In this document: in pieces, positions 12,221 to 23,639 of the stretch | Numbering within the stretch: position 1 is the first letter of the stretch | Layout: each line of letters starts with the position of its first letter | Source: Dipteris shenzhenensis | Taxonomy: Eukaryota; Polypodiophyta; Polypodiopsida; Gleicheniales | DNA length: 64,000 nucleotides | NCBI GenBank assembly: GCA_047967505.1 | Contig: CM106538.1 | Direction: 5' to 3' (one strand) | Position numbers and translations under genes: made by a program | Notes under the pieces: generated by a model | The model's input: only the letters and a program-made list of their open reading frames with translations | Told to the model about the DNA's origin: nothing | Database searches by the model: none

Positions 12221-12589
12221 GCCAAAGGGTTGACTTTGGTCTTCATTGTTGTTTGCACAAGTTTGAATACAAGCTCCCTCTTCTCTTCCAAGAGTGTTTT
12301 GGGTGTTCCCTTGCTTGCATTGTAGTGCCCTTGTGTTTGCCACTCCATCCCCCTTCACTCTCGTGTTCCCTTCTCCTTCTCCCTCCCCTCTCCCCTCTCT
12401 TCTCCCCTCTCCCCCTTCCGTCTTCTCTCGTGGAAACACATTGCAACAATCCGAAAGCCGCTTGAGTGACACATGCGGATGGTTCGTACCTTGCATTTCT
12501 CTCACAAGGAGTAGCATGGAGTGGAGGCTCCATCGGCATCTCTTTAACATCCCCACGACACGTGAGTCACCGTCGAGACTACACATTTT

Positions 12590-12607
12590 TGGCACCGCTG
12601 CCGTGGA
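12590..12607 (+). other. Primer-binding site, tRNA-Asp type
   Basis: TGGCACCGCTGCCGTGGA starts 4-6 bp after the LTR end. It matches the complement of the 3' end of plant tRNA-Asp at 15 of 18 positions (reference compared from general knowledge of plant gypsy primer sites). This fixes the orientation and the left end of the internal region. Confidence 0.75.
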
Positions 12608-14045
12608 CTAGAGGTATGCTTTTGCATTGCACTTGTCTTCTTTCGTTATCTACCCATTGCACAAGGCTTCAAGCTTAACTTGGAGCTTTGTTAGTGGAGT
12701 TATAGGAGAGGAAAGAGTGAAGAAGAGTGAGTTTGGACGAAAAAGTTAGAAAAGCTGTCATTTTCTATTGAAGAGTCTTTTTGATCATTTGAAGCTTGTT
12801 TTTTATGTTTTTTAGTGTTTTGAGTTGGTAGGAAGTTAGTTGGAAAGATTGCTAAGGAGTGTATAATGTCTAAACACACAAAAAACAACAAAAAATGATG
12901 ATTCTTGCTGAATTTCGAAGTTGTTTTGTGTGGTAAAACTCACCCCTCAAGAAATCTTGCATTTTGGCTTGCAAAAGTTGTTTTTCTTTCAAGTTTTTTT
13001 CATTGAGTAGGTAGACTAGGTAGTGTAGCACCCCCCTAGCACAGAAAAACAGGAACAAAAACTCAAAATTCCCCAAAATCCACCAAAATCCTATCGGTGA
13101 TGTAGTGTTTCTCTATCCCCACGGGTCAACGTGTTAGTGCTATCCCGTCGACCCTTGCCATAGCCGTATCCCATCGGTCAAACCTCGTTGACCCGGTGCC
13201 ATAGCCGTATCCCGCCGACCTAACTTTTGACCATGGCCTAACCTGTCGCCTTGATTAAATGCATGTCATAGTTAATTATCCCGTCGACTTAAGAGTCGTT
13301 GACCCGTGGCCATAGCGTCTATCCCTATGACCGCCGTCGCTATAACATTATCCTGTCGATCGGTGTCTTTAGTCATCTCCACGTCTGTGGCCATATTTGT
13401 ATCCCGCCAATCCATATATCCCCCCAACCGGAGCGGTAAGCTTATCCCTCCGACCGCTGTTATCTTGCTATTGCCACGTCCATCGCTATAATTATTCTGT
13501 TGACTGACGCGTTAGTTAATATCCCACCAACCCCATTATCCCTCAGACCGTTTTCTTAAACTTATCCCTACATCCGCGGGGGTACCACCTGTGTCCTATC
13601 CCTCCGAACAAGTGGCACTATCTATCCCGCCGACCGGCGCATTACATCCTATCCCGTCGCCCGCTGCTTTATTGACATCCCGTTGATTGGTGCGTTACAT
13701 CCTAGCCCACTGCCCGCTGCTTTGCTAACATCCCACTGACCGGCGCATTACACCCTATCTCGTCACCCGTTGCTTTACTGACATCTTGCCGACCAGTGCA
13801 ATAACCTATCCCTACGACTGTCACCATAGAGCTATCCCTACAACCGTGGGGATACCTTTGCGGTAGTCCAGAATAAAAAAATTTCAAGAACTATAGTTCA
13901 GCATAAGTGTGCCTAGTTAGAGGTCTCATACATGCACTTGCGGTCCGGGAGAATTTTGTCCAAGGATCCTGCGCCGGAAGATAGTGCTTTGAGCTACGCC
14001 ACTCAGCCCACTTTTCGCCCTAGCTGGGCAGCCTGATTCGAAAGC
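12608..14045 (+). other. Untranslated leader of the Ty3/gypsy element
   Basis: No coding content was seen between the primer site and gag. The second half is occupied by the degenerate repeat described at 13088-13860. A leader of this length is long but common in plant gypsy elements. Confidence 0.55.
13088..13860 (+). repeat. Degenerate ATCCCG-TCGACC repeat array in leader
   Basis: Dozens of loosely spaced copies of a motif like TATCCCGYCGACC, often followed by a CCAT-containing tail. At 13624-13782 the array is regular: three 53-bp units (13624, 13677, 13730) and a partial fourth. The same motif family reappears at 22920-23195 downstream of the coding region. It reads as no protein. It may be a satellite captured in the leader or a structured RNA region. 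Confidence 0.8.
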
Positions 14046-15532
14046 TTGATTCCTAGCTCCCACTCGGTAATAGGACCCCGACATGAGAATCTATCTAGCT
14101 CCGACGAGACGGAGAGATTGGACGAGGTAATGCAAGACCCCTTGTGTAAAAGGGATTCCGAAGCCCCATTCACTAGTATGGCCTCTCCCAACTCTCCCAC
14201 ACCTTCTATAGCATCCAGGTTAAGAGGTACGTTCTCCAACATGTTCGGACGTTTAGGCCAAACAAAGTCGGCAGACATGGAGAACCCCTTCGCTAGCATG
14301 TTTGCAGGAAGGGAAGGTCAGCAACATCATGCTCCCAAAATGCAGATTGGGACGAAAACCACATTTGTGGACCCAGGACCCTCCTCCTTTGCAGGCACCC
14401 TCAATGGGAACACATGCATGATGAAGATCCATGGATGAGGGACTTCCAAGGGTAAGACCCCAACCGAGGGGATGCGAGAGGCTTCCAAGGAGGGGCATCT
14501 TATGAACCCCCAACAACCCATGTGCCACCAACTTTCATCAACTATGGGGCTCCACAGATTCCACCCTATCGCCCATTGCATGGAACCACCGTGCCGTGCC
14601 CATGCCCCATGACCCACTCCCACCTGGAGTATGGCCGTTTCCATCCATACCTTGGCGCATCCGTTCCAATGCCGGTACCAGCAATTACATGGATACCACC
14701 ACCAGGGCCAAGCTTAAGGCCACCCTTGCATCCCGTTAGGCCCACAGCGGCACCGCCCCCACTAGTTGCCCAAATAGTGTTAACTGATGAGGCAATGCGC
14801 ATCTTGGTGAATGCCCTATGAAGGGGGGCCACACCATCTCCACCCGCCCCAGTGTTTCCTGCAGGGATTACGAATCCCTCAAGGAGCCGACCCATAGCCA
14901 TCTCCAAGTTAATGATCAAATTCCTTGGGGAAGGAGACCCGGTCTCCCACGTGGAATGATTTGAGAAAATTTGTGATGCCTTTGGGGCTCCCAGGGATCT
15001 AGAAATGGCCAATGCGTTTGGTCTCAGTTTGGATGGCAAAGCAGGCCAATGGTATAGGGTTCTCACCTTGGAAGAAAAAGTCAATTAGGAGACGTTGAGA
15101 AAGGCCTTGATTATGGGGTTCGCCCCCAGTGGACATAAATGGAGCCCAATTAACTAGTTGTATGAGGTAAAGCAGAATGAAAAGGAATCCCTTTGGGATT
15201 ACATAGCCAGAATTAAGCACCTCAATGCCCGCTGCGAACCGTACGAGCGGATGAGCGACGAACGACTGTTGCCCCGCTTTCTCATCGGATTGGTAGACCC
15301 GAAGCTACACAACCACCTAATGGTGATGAATCCTACCTCCTTTGATCTATGCAGCAAGGTGGCTATCTGTATAAGCGACAATATGATGGACAAGGCTGAT
15401 GTAGATAAAACGCCGATTCCATCAGAAGTAGCTCCATCAGTTAGGTCTTCCAGTGTGGAAACGATCAAGAAGGAGACCAACGAGCCCAAGGGCTTGGATA
15501 TGAGTGAGTTGGCCTCCAATTTGCTAAATTAG
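14046..15532 (+). pseudogene. gag of the Ty3/gypsy element (decayed)
   Basis: The capsid-like core lies at 14890-15400: a KLMIKFLGEGDP opening, GKAGQWYRVL, a SGHKWSPIN block, then WDYIARIKHLNARCEPYERM and LPRFLIGLVDPKLHNHL. This is the layout of the plant retrotransposon gag domain. Its close relative is the second copy at 27328-27870. Stops interrupt it, for example TGA near 14960 and TAG near 15087 and 15157. The N-terminal part (14046-14820) is rich in Pro, Gly and Met. It would form the virus-like particle if functional. Confidence 0.75.
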
Positions 15533-15586
15533 ATAGGCTAACAGTGGAGGTCAAGAACCTCCAAGGAGGTGCCAAGAAACCCTTAA

Positions 15587-16440
15587 TTGTTTCCATGGAG
15601 AGACAATGTCTCGCGTGGGGTATGCAACGGCAACCATCCCTCCAATGAATGTTTGTATCACTTGAGGGCAAGGCCAACACTCTACTGTGCACACTATCAT
15701 TGGTGGGGAAACCATGATACCTCCCAAAGCCGATTTTTGAGGTCCCTACCCCAACCCATGTATCAAATGAGACCCCCATTAGCCATAACAGTCCCGCCTA
15801 GTCCTCTAAATACACAAGGTGGCCCTTTGGCTAGTTCAAGCCCAACCGGCTCCGTTACCACCACCCATACTGGGCCCTCAACCTCCACTACCACCACCCA
15901 TACTGGGCCCTCAACCTCCACTACCTCGTATAGCTCTAGTCAATAAAGTATTGGTAGAGGAAGTGCTCAATGACTGGGAGGAGACGGATCCAGATCATGG
16001 ACCCCTCGAGTACTACCCCTACGAGGAAGGAAGTGACACCCTAAGTCACTACCTCCTGCAGGAGGATCAGCAAGTCCTCATGTTCTAGACCTCTCCCATG
16101 AACTCAAGGGCTAGAGACCTAAACTCTGTCGCTCGAAGGCCCCCAATCCAATTCTATACTTGCCAGGGTCCCCACAGGGCAAGTAAATGCCCCTACAGAG
16201 GTACTTCGAACCCTCCGGTGTCATGCTTCAAGTGTCAGGGGCCGCATTTTTGAAGGACTACCTCTATAAGGATCTTACCCCCGTCGCTCTGACCACGACG
16301 AGCCCCACACCGTTGTGTGTAGGGTGTGGAATCGAGCATCCGTTCAAGGAATGTCCCTTAAGAAGATCGACAATCCTAGTCACCCCGCCTAAGAGCACCA
16401 GCCTTAGCTTGCTTAGTATCGAACAAGGCTAGGTGGCCGC
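15587..16440 (+). pseudogene. Nucleocapsid region with variant zinc knuckles
   Basis: Several Cys/His clusters occur in broken frames: VCNGNHPSNEC followed by CAHYHWWGNH near 15620-15720, CQGPHRASKC near 16150-16200, and CVGCGIEHPFKEC near 16318. The spacing is CX2CX3HX4C, one residue shorter than the usual CX2CX4HX4C. The second copy shows the same spacing (29103), so it is a family trait. The role by analogy is RNA binding and packaging. Confidence 0.65.
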
Positions 16441-16847
16441 AGTACCCTTAAAAGTCATCACAAGGATGCAAGCCAAAGCAATAGGTAAGGCAATGAGGAA
16501 ACTGGCAAAAGGAAAGATAAAGGGCCCCTACCGCAAGGCCCTGAGATCCCTCAACATCCGCGGACCCGGTTCAAGAAGGCCATAAGGGTAGGTGATGGGT
16601 ATGACGATGTGCTCATCCAAGATGGTTCCAATGAGGAGACAACTACCATCGCCACCTCCTCTGCCTCCAAATGCACTTCCACCCAGGGTGACCCAGAGTT
16701 ACTCCCGAGCTCAGAGGTAAACAAGCCAGAGTAGGTCCAAGGCCTAGCACCCCCGCCCTCCTATAAGGAAACCTATCCTGACCTGGTCCTAGAGAAGAAA
16801 TACGTAATAGAGGGTCAGAACTTGGTATACGGGACTGCCAGGAAAAG

Positions 16848-17180
16848 TTGGAGCATAGACTCAAGGCGAGCAGAGCGTCGGATACTATCCATCTAGCCCA
16901 CCTAACGAGCCACCGAGGGGAAAAAGTGCTCAAGGTGTTGGAAAAGGTGGAAGAAGAGGAATGTTTAAGCTTCGATTGCTCAGAGGCTCCGGATCTAATG
17001 AAGAAAATGTTCCATGAGGATCCAGTTTTGCAAAACCTTCAGGAAGATGGAGATCTTTATGGTTTCAAGGACCTGTTATCCATGGAAGGAGAGTCTTCAC
17101 AAGAACCCTGTGATAGTGCTGGGTTGGCTGCCTTCCTAAAATCGACTGAGGTAAAAATGCCGATTGCCTCCCTATGCTAA
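16848..17180 (+). pseudogene. gag-pol linker region, unknown function
   Basis: An open stretch carries HRLKASRASDTIH and an acidic block with MKKMFHEDP. The equivalent stretch in the second copy (29560-29859) has QRLKASKSVDIIH and MQWMFEEDP, so both are remnants of the same ancestral linker. I recognise no domain. Confidence 0.6.
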
Positions 17181-17289
17181 GAGGGAATCCCATCCTTTGG
17201 CACGACCTATCCAACTGGATGAATAGACCGTTCCTGTCCCCAGGCCCTGCCAGCCCTAAGGCCAACCAATTGTCGTCGAAAAAGGGGCA

Positions 17290-17720
17290 GAACTTACCCA
17301 AGGTTCCCATCAATAAGCTAGGCCAATACTTTGAGGGTGATGAGTGATACAAACGCCACTATCCCCATAATCTATCAACACCAAAAGGTTGATGCCATCC
17401 TGGATGGGGGGTTGGGAGTGAGTGTGTGTACCAAGGAATGCTGGGTAAAGTGGGGAAAAACTGCACTTGAGCAAACCCATTTGGTAGTGAAGTTGGTTGA
17501 TGGTGGGACTGAAGAACCCTTGGGAGTCCTTACGAGCATTAAGATTAAAGTATTCGGATTCATGTACCTCGTTAGGTTCGTAGAGTCATGGACTTCACTC
17601 GGTAGTCGAGATATGAGGCTATCCTATGCAAACCCTTCTTACGAATGTTCGGGCTCGTGCACAACTGGCGTACTGATGATAACATCTATTTGCAACACGA
17701 GGAACAAATCATGTGAGTGG
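17290..17720 (+). pseudogene. Retropepsin-like protease 1 (between gag and RT)
   Basis: The expected aspartic protease sits here: VPINKLGQ leader, a VDAILDGGLGVSV active-site loop, VVKLVDGGTEEPLGVL, and a final block in another frame, RYEAILCKPFLRMFGLVHNW. The catalytic Asp is present, but the Thr/Ser of the usual D-T/S-G is Gly. Frames are shifted near 17590. The position matches the standard gag-PR-RT order of Ty3/gypsy elements. Confidence 0.65.
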
Positions 17721-18519
17721 ACTTGCACACCTACAAGGCCCATCAATTGTCAAGACACATTTTCGTCGTCGCAGAATTGACACAATCACCCAGACCACAT
17801 CCTTGAAGCTATCCCAACCCTGTGAAAAGGAAGAGGATGAAAAGGAGTTCGATGAATTCTGGTATGCACCTCTTCCCGAGCCTAAATTCTCTCAGAACTG
17901 GATGTACATCTTAGCCAACATTGATGTCCCAGAGAGAATAGGGTTCTAGATCACTACACCCGAGCTCGAGGGTCTACCCCAGTGGTCCCCTTTAGAATGT
18001 TTAACATGCTCAAACCTCGAGAGGTGAGCAAAGGAACAGTAAGGGTCAAATCAGGCTATCATACATAGGTGCCACTCTCGCTCACCATGAGTTCTCTTCC
18101 AACTGGGGAGCCTAGGTGAGTAAGATAATCTCCCCCGTCGGCTCTATAAGTGCAATGAAAGAGCCCCCTTCAGGTCCGAAACTCCCTTTATCCAAAAGCT
18201 CGGCTAAGGCCAAAAGGACCACTTCTCCTATAGAAAAGAGGAGGAGGTTGAAGAAAAGGAATACCCACGACAGGTACCAGCCCACTACAAGGCCTACATG
18301 ATCGAGGATCGCAAGATCTTATACCAACAGGCCAAGAGATCTCAGGAAGACGGGTGCTCCCAAGGATACCACGGGCCATCCCCGGTCAAGGACGTAAACC
18401 TAGCTCTGGAAGGGCAAGACTCCCAACCTGTATTTGTTGTCGACGATCTCACCCCCAATGAGGAGAATGCTTTGATAGCTCTCTTACAAGAATACAAGGA
18501 TTGCATGGCCTAGAAATAC

Positions 18520-19140
18520 ACCGATATGAAAGGGGTGCCTATTGAAGTAGTGCATCACAAAATCCCCATGCTAGATGATGCCAGGCTGGTACGTCAATGC
18601 CCCTACCCTATGAATCCCAAGTACGCACTCATAGTGAGGGAGGAAATCCAGAAACTCATAGATGCGGGATTCATCTATGAGATTGAGCATATGGATTGGG
18701 TGTCACCCATCGTGATAGTCTTGAAGAAAAATGGAAAAATTAGAGTATGCGTGGATTTGAAAAAAGTAACGTTGCCACTAGGCATCACTACCCCTTGCCA
18801 TTCACGAAACATGTCCTGGAAAGGGTAGCCGGAAAGGAAGCCTATAGCTTCCTAGATGAATTTTTTGGTTACAACCAAGTGTTTATCGCCCCGCAAGATC
18901 AACATAAAACAACCTTCGCAACCGAGTGGGGTGTATATGAGGCTAGGGTAACGATATTCGGATCGACCAATGCACCTGCCACCTTCCAATGGATGATGAT
19001 CATGGTATTCAAAGAGTACTTGAGAGACTTTGTAGAAGTCTTCTTGGATGACATACGCATGAACTCGATGTGGGATGATCACCTGAACTACCTCAGACTC
19101 GTTTTGGAGAAGTGCCGCTCTACCGCATATCCGTGAACCC
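18520..19140 (+). pseudogene. Reverse transcriptase of the Ty3/gypsy element
   Basis: The N-terminal part reads EEIQKLIDAGFIYEIEHMDWVSPIVIV and KNGKIRVCVDLKKV, followed by a frameshift near 18780. The core then continues with YSFLDEFFGYNQVFIA, QHKTTFATEWG, NAPATFQ and the catalytic VFLDDI at about 19038-19055. Both catalytic Asp residues of the FLDD box are intact. The domain synthesises element cDNA from the genomic RNA. The copy is disabled by the shift and by downstream stops. Confidence 0.88.
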
Positions 19141-19439
19141 TCTTAAGTGCCAATTCTGGGTCAAACATGGTGTAATTCTCAGCCACATAGTGTCCTGGAA
19201 TGGAATCTCTACGGACCACAACAAAATCAAAGTCATCTTGGAATTACCACCCCCCACCAAAGCCAAGGGAGTCCAATGATTTACTGGCCACATGGGCTAC
19301 TACAAAAGGTTCATCTTGTTCTATGCGAACATAGCCCGCCCATTATACAAACTGCTAGTATCCTTTGAGTGGACCAAGGAATGCCAGAAATCCTTTGAAA
19401 CCCTCAAACTAGCCCTAGCCACTGCACCAGTGTTGAGAG

Positions 19440-19870
19440 CATCGGACTAGAATATAATATTCCACGTCCATATCGATGCTTCCAACTTTGCTATCGGGTG
19501 TGTGCTAGCCCAACCAGGGGACCATAACCAAGACTACCTGGTGTACTTTGCGAGCTGCCAAAACTAAATGAGGCGAAGGTTAACTATACAACAATCAAGA
19601 GAGAAGGTCTGGCCATGGTCTATGCAGTCAAGAAGTTTAGGCACTACTTGTTAGCTAACAAGTTCGTCTTCTTCGTGGACCACCGAGCATTGTTATACTT
19701 GGTCAACAAGCCATGCATGACGGGATGCATCACCAGGTGGATGCCAATCCTCTTGGAGTTTGACTTCACAGTCACTGTATGTAAAGGGAAAACTCATGTC
19801 CTAGCTGACCACCTGTCGAGAATCCCAAACGACGAAGCCTCGATGGGAGTCGAAGATGATCTTCTTGACG
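19440..19870 (+). pseudogene. RNase H domain of the Ty3/gypsy element
   Basis: Segments typical of gypsy RNase H are visible: HVHIDASNFAIG near 19465-19500, YAVKKFRHYLLANKFVFFVDHRAL from 19618, and the end CKGKTHVLADHLSRIPN near 19780-19830. The DHxAL and ADxLSR motifs are the usual landmarks. A frame change separates the first part from the rest. Confidence 0.8.
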
Positions 19871-19989
19871 CTTCCCTCTTCTTCATCGACATCATACCTG
19901 AATGGGCTGCCGAGATCGATCACTACCTGGCCAACGGCCTACCCCTTGGCCAAGCTCTTAAGAAACATAGAGCCCACAAACTCCTTAAG

Positions 19990-21200
19990 GATGCAGCACC
20001 GTATTAGCTAATTGCAGGCCAACTATTTTGCATGGGCAAGGATGGCATCTTGCGAAGATGTGTGTGCAAGCATGAATACATCGATGTGCTCAAGGAAGCC
20101 CACTTGGGAATTGCAGGAGGTAATTTTGTCGCTGATGTTATAGCATGTAACGTGCTTCAAGCTGGCCTACTCTCTTTGGAGATGCAGCCGAATTCATCAA
20201 GCGGTGTGACCCTGCCAGCGTGTCCAAATCCCACACAAGGTGGACATGATGCCCTTAACCGGAATCTTAGCTGATCAACCCTTCGAGAAATGGGGCATCG
20301 ATTTTATTGGACCCATAAGTCTAGCAGCTAAAGGAACTGGGGCCATATACATCATCTTGGCCATAGATTACTTCACCAAATGGGTAGAAGGGAGAGCCAC
20401 AATGAAGGCAGATGCAAGATCCATGGCCATATTCTTATATGAACAAGTTATCACACGGTTTGGATGTCCCTTAGAGTTAGTCAACGATCGAGGAACTCAT
20501 TTTCTCAACGAAACAATAGCAATCCTGACTAGTGAATTCATGATCACACATAGGAAGTCTAATGCTATACTACCCTAGGGCAAATGGCTTGGCTGAGAGC
20601 TCCAATAAAACTTGCTGCAAGATCATAACTTGTACAATAGAGGCCAGTTGTACTGACAGGGAGCATAAGCCCATTGCAATGTTACGGGCTATAGAATATC
20701 CTACAAGGTGGCCATGCACTATACCCCCTTCAGCCTAGCCTTGAGGGTGGAGGCAGTGATGGTGATGGAGTATGTAGTGCCTAACCTCCATCTTACCATC
20801 AAGGAAAGGCTTACAGAGAATGCATTGGCAGAATGATTAGTTGATCTTAAAAGGTTAGAAGAGACAAGGTTACATGCAGCCTACTCTCTCTGGGTGGAGA
20901 AGCCCAATGCAAAAAGTGGTTCGACCGCAACCTTAAGGACAAAGACCTCATAGAGGGAGATTTGGCACTCCTCTACAGCGTCCGCAATACCAAGCACAAG
21001 CTCAAGTACCGAGGTATGGGTCCCTACCACGTGGTTGAGATCACTCCATAAGGGGCGTGCCAAATAGCCACCCTTGATGGAACAAAAATGGATGGCTACC
21101 TTGGGAGCAAATTAAAAAGATACTATGGACCACTCACACTGTCTACCCTTCAAGCCATCCATAGAGAAAAAGAACTCAAGCCCGAGGTAGTGAGGATGAA
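19990..21200 (+). pseudogene. Integrase of the Ty3/gypsy element
   Basis: The core reads KWGIDFIGP (first Asp), IDYFTKWVE, and VNDRGTHF (second Asp). The catalytic Glu is in YYPRANGLAESSNKT, but in the next frame after a stop near 20577. A C-terminal GPY/F-type module is seen at 20990-21040 (YRGMGPYHVVEI). The N-terminal zinc-binding part is degraded. No chromodomain follows, which separates this family from the chromovirus at 43587. Confidence 0.85.
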
Positions 21201-21339
21201 ATGCTAGGCCATCGAAGAAGCTAGAGCACATAACACTAAGCTCAGACAGTGTAAGCAAATGACACTACTTAAGGCAATGCTTGAATAGCCAGGACTAGAA
21301 GATGAGCTGACAATAGAACCAGCTGGGTTGCATGTTTAA

Positions 21340-21640
21340 CTATAGGGCCTGCGCATGCGCATTAGAGCACTCATGGATCTAGGAGCAAGCCACAACTTCA
21401 TCTCCCACGAGGTATTACCCCTAAACCTCACCGTCGCTTCAGTAAGGGCTATCAATGGCCAAGTCATAGGCACCTTAGGTTTTGTGAATTTAAGTCTAAC
21501 GATTGTTCGCCTGGCAGTAGAAATACACTTTTATGTTCTCCCCACAGAAGCAATTGACAAACAGATCATATTGGGAAGGACCTGGTGCTACACCATGAAT
21601 TGTCAAATCGACTGGCGTGCTCGGACTGGTTCGCCCACAA
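21340..21640 (+). pseudogene. Second retropepsin-like domain, downstream of integrase
   Basis: The translation IRALMDLGASHNFIS matches the active-site loop of plant retropepsins (ALxDxGASHNFIS), with DLG in place of DS/TG. It continues with VIGTLGFVNLSL, a FYVLP strand and closes with IILGRTWCY, like the ILGxxWL block. The frame is open over the domain. It lies after integrase, where no protease is expected, and the deleted second copy has the counterpart at 30340-30590. It could be a second protease, a dimer partner or a relic. Confidence 0.7.
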
Positions 21641-21799
21641 ATGGTGGTAGAACTGCGGTAGTTCTGCTGTGTGGACCAAGTCTTACTCCTTCAGTTTCAC
21701 CCTCGTCGACCCATGACAAGGAAGTTCTACGGGAAGGCAGACTAGAAGCCCCATCCACCTCTAACCCCTCGAAAAGAGTCCAACCCTGAAGGGAGTAGA

Positions 21800-22560
21800 A
21801 GGCCAACTGCAATGGCAACCCGGTGCTATTGCCCATTTCACCACCATTGTCATCCTCCACTCAGAGTCGTGAACATCAAGTACAAGAGGCTATTCTCTAT
21901 GCTCAATGCTACTTCAACCAGAACCAACGACCAGTGGGCATCAAAGCAGCACAGGAGTCCCTAATCACTCCAGAGACGTCTCTGTCGAAAGCATCTGTGC
22001 CAAGAAGAAGGACACGCTACCATCTCATGCTTCAGACTCCAGGCTCCAATCCAACTCCTCAACCGCAATATCCCCCCAAACACTAGGTCCCCACCAAGCC
22101 CTTGGAAGACCGAGGCAAGCAGGTCGTCTAGGTGCCGAAGTTTAAGTTACAAACCACGAAGGTTCTGAAGGTAGCAAAATAAGAATCTGTGTCGACCCGA
22201 GATGCAGAACCACAAGAACCTACCTACGAACTGACTGCAACAAATCAGCCCCAGAATGCTGAACGTGCTCTATTACCACCACGAATTTTCCAACTCAACA
22301 CGAAGATAGCCGAAGGTAGGGAAGGAGCTACACAAGAACCGACCCCTACGATGCAGAGTGTTACGCAAGAACCTCCCTCCAAATCCAAAAGCGAACCCTT
22401 GAGGGTAATTGTGATTGTACGATCTCTAGTGGTGCCGTCCAACTCACGAGAGCAAAAGTGTACATCGAAGGCGGTCACCCAATCTCCCGCTTCTCCCGCG
22501 ACAAAGGACCATTCCGCGACGACTAGTCATAATGCTAATGTACCTCTAGCATCCAGGTAA
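21800..22560 (+). pseudogene. TQEP-repeat region of the Ty3/gypsy element
   Basis: A low-complexity, Ser/Thr/Pro-rich segment with recurring Q-E-P tetrads: EPQEPTYE, GATQEPTP, SVTQEPPS. The frame from 22189 to 22560 is open. The second copy has the same repeats in the same place (AVTQEP, TVTQEP, GATQEP at 30975-31085). No known domain was recognised. It probably belongs to the polypeptide that contains the second protease-like domain. Confidence 0.6.
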
Positions 22561-22919
22561 GACACAAGCTGGACACATGCTCTACATGGCTTTTAACATG
22601 CTATGCGGCAGGATGGCATCCGTCTACACCGCATTCCTCATGATCATCAAGTCTAGGTCTAGGTGAGTCAGTACGGTAGGCATATCACCCGACGCACCTG
22701 TAGCCCACAAGTCACTATTGTACACATTACACACACAACACATCCATGGTCAGCACTAGGTGATTAGGGTCAGTACGTCTCTTTTGCATTTTTTTGCAAT
22801 CTTTGATGCTGACCTCACAATCCGTCCCACTCCTCACCGATACACCCCACCCGTTCCTTTCTCCCTCCCACCTTCCCATTCCTTCCCACTTTTCTTGTCT
22901 TTCCCTTTCCCTACTCTTC

Positions 22920-23195
22920 TCAGAGAGTATCCCGTCGACTATCGCCATCGAAAGATCCCGTTGACCATCGCCATAGAAAGATCCTGCTGACTATCACCAT
23001 CGAAAGATATTGCTAACCGTTGCCATCCAGAGATCTCGTTAATTATCACCATCCACATATCGGTCATGACCATAAATGTATTCCACCGACCGTCGCCATC
23101 TAGAGATCCCATCGATTGTCATCCCGCTGGCCATCACCATCCCCATATCCCATCAACCGTTGCCATCCCGTTGACTATGGGGATACAAAAATCTA
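22920..23195 (+). repeat. Second block of the degenerate ATCCCG repeat
   Basis: About ten loose copies of (A)TCCCGTTGACYRTCGCCATC, spaced 20-40 bp. They are related to the leader array at 13088-13860. The two blocks bracket the coding region of the element. Confidence 0.7.
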
Positions 23196-23639
23196 CATAA
23201 AGGAGCCCTATCCCGCCAAGACATTGCCATAGCAGTTTTCCCCAGAGTCTCCCAAAATTTCATCAAAATTCTCACAACCCCCTGCCCTCTTCCTCAGCCA
23301 TCAGGAAGCCATCCAGCATAGTTAGTTTATGTCCTCCAACACTTCCTCTTCCACCAATTCCCTCGTCACTCAATTACCCTCACTCTTCCCCATGGATCCG
23401 AAAAATGAATTCTTCGAATTCGAGACAGAGCTGGGACTCCACCCCTGACCTCCGATTTTGTAGGCCACTGGTCTCTTTGACTCACAAAGCATGCCCTCAG
23501 CAACAATCCGCATGCCCTATGAATTCCCAATCAAGGATTTGCAAGGGGAGAAGGAAGTGTCTATGCGACAGGCCACCTAGGAGGTCCGACAATAGCAGGC
23601 ACGCCCCCCTCCTAGTGCCAGGTATTGGGGTGCGCTGCA

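Larger units (their letters stand above)
11623..12585 (+). mobile_element. LTR 1, shared between the 3' remnant and the next element
   Basis: The LTR begins TGTTAACA right after a polypurine tract and ends in ACACA a few bases before a primer-binding site. It therefore serves as 3' LTR for the remnant on its left and as 5' LTR for the element on its right. Its last ~500 bp match LTR 3 (32501-33029), including the blocks around TATAAAAG and the ending at GTCGAGAC. Its first ~150 bp match LTR 2 (27169-27325). It carries an internal 29-bp duplication (11964-11992 and 12016-12044). The exact 3' end could be 12583 or 12585. Confidence 0.78.
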
